DNA from: Clostridia bacterium
GTDB lineage: Bacteria; Bacillota; Clostridia; Oscillospirales; CAG-272
Reading direction: 5' to 3'
Length of the DNA: 13,787 bases
Assembly (NCBI GenBank): GCA_029010655.1
Contig: JAQXKW010000175.1
Span: 1 to 13,787 of the forward strand
Numbering within the stretch: the first letter of the stretch is position 1; each line of letters begins with the position of its first letter. A program made the translations under genes and the position numbers. Of the stretch, positions 13,115-13,787 are shown piece by piece. A model generated the notes under the pieces. The model was not told the DNA's origin. It saw only the letters and a list, made by a program, of their open reading frames with translations, and searched no databases.

Positions 13115-13189
13115 GGCGCGCCCGGGGGGATTCGAACCCACGACCTACCGGTTCGTAGCCGGGCACTCTATCCACTGAGCTACGGGCGC
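13114..13189 (-). tRNA. tRNA-Arg (anticodon ACG), CCA encoded
   Basis: On the minus strand, acceptor GCGCCCG pairs with CGGGCGC; the D arm is GCTC...GAGT; the anticodon loop is CTACGAA with anticodon ACG (read as ICG, codons CGU/CGC/CGA); the T loop is TTCGAAT; discriminator G, then encoded CCA at 13114-13116. It is 73 nucleotides plus CCA. Two stem pairs are mismatched: 27-43 (C-U) at the base of the anticodon stem and 50-64 (U-C) in the T stem. The promoter is at 13210-13238 and a terminator follows. Confidence 0.95.
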
Positions 13190-13209
13190 ATACTCCTTAG
13201 AGCCTATAT

Positions 13210-13238
13210 ATATTATCACAACATGTCCCTCTTGTCAA
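13210..13238 (-). promoter_or_regulatory. Sigma-A promoter of tRNA-Arg
   Basis: On the minus strand a perfect TTGACA (13233-13238) and TAATAT (13210-13215) are 17 bases apart, about 20 bases before the tRNA 5' end. It lies directly behind the Nudix stop codon. Confidence 0.8.
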
Positions 13239-13255
13239 GGGGTTTTTTGATTTTT

Positions 13256-13726
13256 TTACAAGGGCACAGGTGCCCCGTCTACGGTGATTTCCGCCAGCTT
13301 TTCTCCCTCGTATCTGAGCTTCAGGGAGAAAAACGGTCTCTCCTCCTTCAAAAGGTTGAAAAACACCCTGTCTCCCTCCCACATGGGGAGCGTTTCAAGC
13401 TCTCGGTCGTCCACCCATTTTAAGTTCCCCTCGCTGCACTCGATTACTTCCCTCGTGTCGCTTTTCCCTGTAAAAAGGCACATATATTCCGTGCCCCAAA
13501 GGTCCGAAACAAAGGTTATAAGCCCCCGAAAAGTGTACTCGGACAGCAAAAGCCCCGTTTCCTCCCGAACCTCTCTTACAAGGCAGTCCTCCGGGGACTC
13601 TCCCGCTTCCAGATTTCCGCCGATGCCGACCCATTTCCCCGCATTTTCGTCATTTTCCTTCTTTACCCGATGGAGCATAAGAGTTTTTCCGCCGTTTCTT
13701 ATATAGCAAAGGGTTGTGAATTTCAT
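13256..13726 (-). CDS. Nudix hydrolase, MutT/8-oxo-dGTP diphosphatase-like
   Basis: Hydrolyses a nucleoside diphosphate linked to another group, releasing a nucleotide. The 156 residues carry a full Nudix box at 37-59 (G-x5-E-x7-REVREETGL; Glu52, Glu55 and Glu56 bind magnesium). The opening MKFTTLCYIRNGGKTLMLHR and GKWVGIGGNLEAGES are typical of MutT-like 8-oxo-dGTP diphosphatases in Firmicutes, but the substrate is not proven by sequence. Aromatic residues in the later half (SDLWGTEYMCLFTG, LKWVDDRELETLPMWEGD) also fit that group. The ATG at 13726 has AGGAGA 8 bases upstream. The upstream gene's stop overlaps this start (ATGA), so it is the second or later gene of an operon running in from the right. 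Confidence 0.93.
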   Translation of the reverse strand: MKFTTLCYIRNGGKTLMLHRVKKENDENAGKWVGIGGNLEAGESPEDCLVREVREETGLLLSEYTFRGLITFVSDLWGTEYMCLFTGKSDTREVIECSEGNLKWVDDRELETLPMWEGDRVFFNLLKEERPFFSLKLRYEGEKLAEITVDGAPVPL

Positions 13727-13787
13727 ATATGGCTCTCCTTTACGCTTTCAATAAGTGAAATCAAACGGTCCTTTACCCGTGCGGGGG
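13723..13787 (-). CDS. C-terminal fragment of an unknown gene
   Basis: The last 20 codons of a reading frame entering from the right edge: PARVKDRLISLIESVKESHI then TGA. The stop overlaps the Nudix start codon as ATGA, and the frame contains the Nudix ribosome site, as is usual in coupled genes. The fragment looks like an amphipathic helix. It is too short to identify. Confidence 0.55.
   Translation of the reverse strand, partial: PARVKDRLISLIESVKESHI

Noticed and set aside
13229..13254. Plus-strand terminator hairpin (CCTCTT/AAGGGG followed by T6)
   Set aside because: No plus-strand gene ends here. The bases are the -35 region of the tRNA promoter and the stem needs a G-T pair, so it is probably fortuitous.
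12948..13423. Short plus-strand open frames across the right array and the tRNA
   Set aside because: They translate the hairpin repeats (YHHCES, GDDIHAARDD type) and the antisense of tRNA-Arg (ARPGGFEPTT), a well-known source of false genes.

Overview
The window looks like a chromosomal stretch from a low-to-mid-GC Gram-positive anaerobe, most likely a gut Clostridia member (Ruminococcaceae/Oscillospiraceae-like). This is inference. It rests on strong GGAGG ribosome binding sites, sigma-A promoters with 17-base spacers almost everywhere, a T-box leader, pyruvate phosphate dikinase and a small secreted cohesin-dockerin protein.

Left part (1-2740, all minus strand): a partial YdhF-like aldo/keto reductase, an alpha/beta hydrolase broken by one extra AT unit, and two AT-rich GNAT acetyltransferases in one operon. 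The reductase, the hydrolase and the GNAT pair are separated by near-copies of one junction module: a CCTCTG...CAGAGG hairpin, then a TTGAAW-N17-TATAAT promoter. Each unit therefore has its own promoter, and the region reads as a collection of small accessory genes.

Middle (2740-10020, minus strand): ppdK stands alone with its own leader and terminator. Next is an operon transcribed from a strong promoter near 10050: a T-box riboswitch, then an acyl-CoA synthetase-like AMP ligase, a cytosolic family 2 glycoside hydrolase (ATGA overlap) and a short-chain dehydrogenase. The T-box has an AGTA/GAA specifier loop with the likely specifier UAC (Tyr), a T-box sequence and an intrinsic terminator. 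This is an unusual gene set to place under aminoacylation control.

Right-middle (10025-12340, plus strand): divergent from the T-box operon lie the CCA-adding enzyme (cca) and, from a promoter whose -35 overlaps the cca stop codon, a secreted cohesin-dockerin protein ending at a 16-bp terminator hairpin.

Right end (12340-13787): a compact unit of about 720 bp has a gene for a four-helix-bundle (S23/23S rRNA IVS family) protein between two arrays of short perfect hairpins. The hairpins have GAA, GCA or GAAA loops and are joined by ATATCAT linkers; the right array switches strand halfway. The unit abuts the terminator of a tRNA-Arg(ACG) gene. A Nudix hydrolase and the last 20 codons of another gene follow. 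The hairpin-array/four-helix-bundle unit and the T-box-controlled ligase operon are the two most interesting parts of the window.
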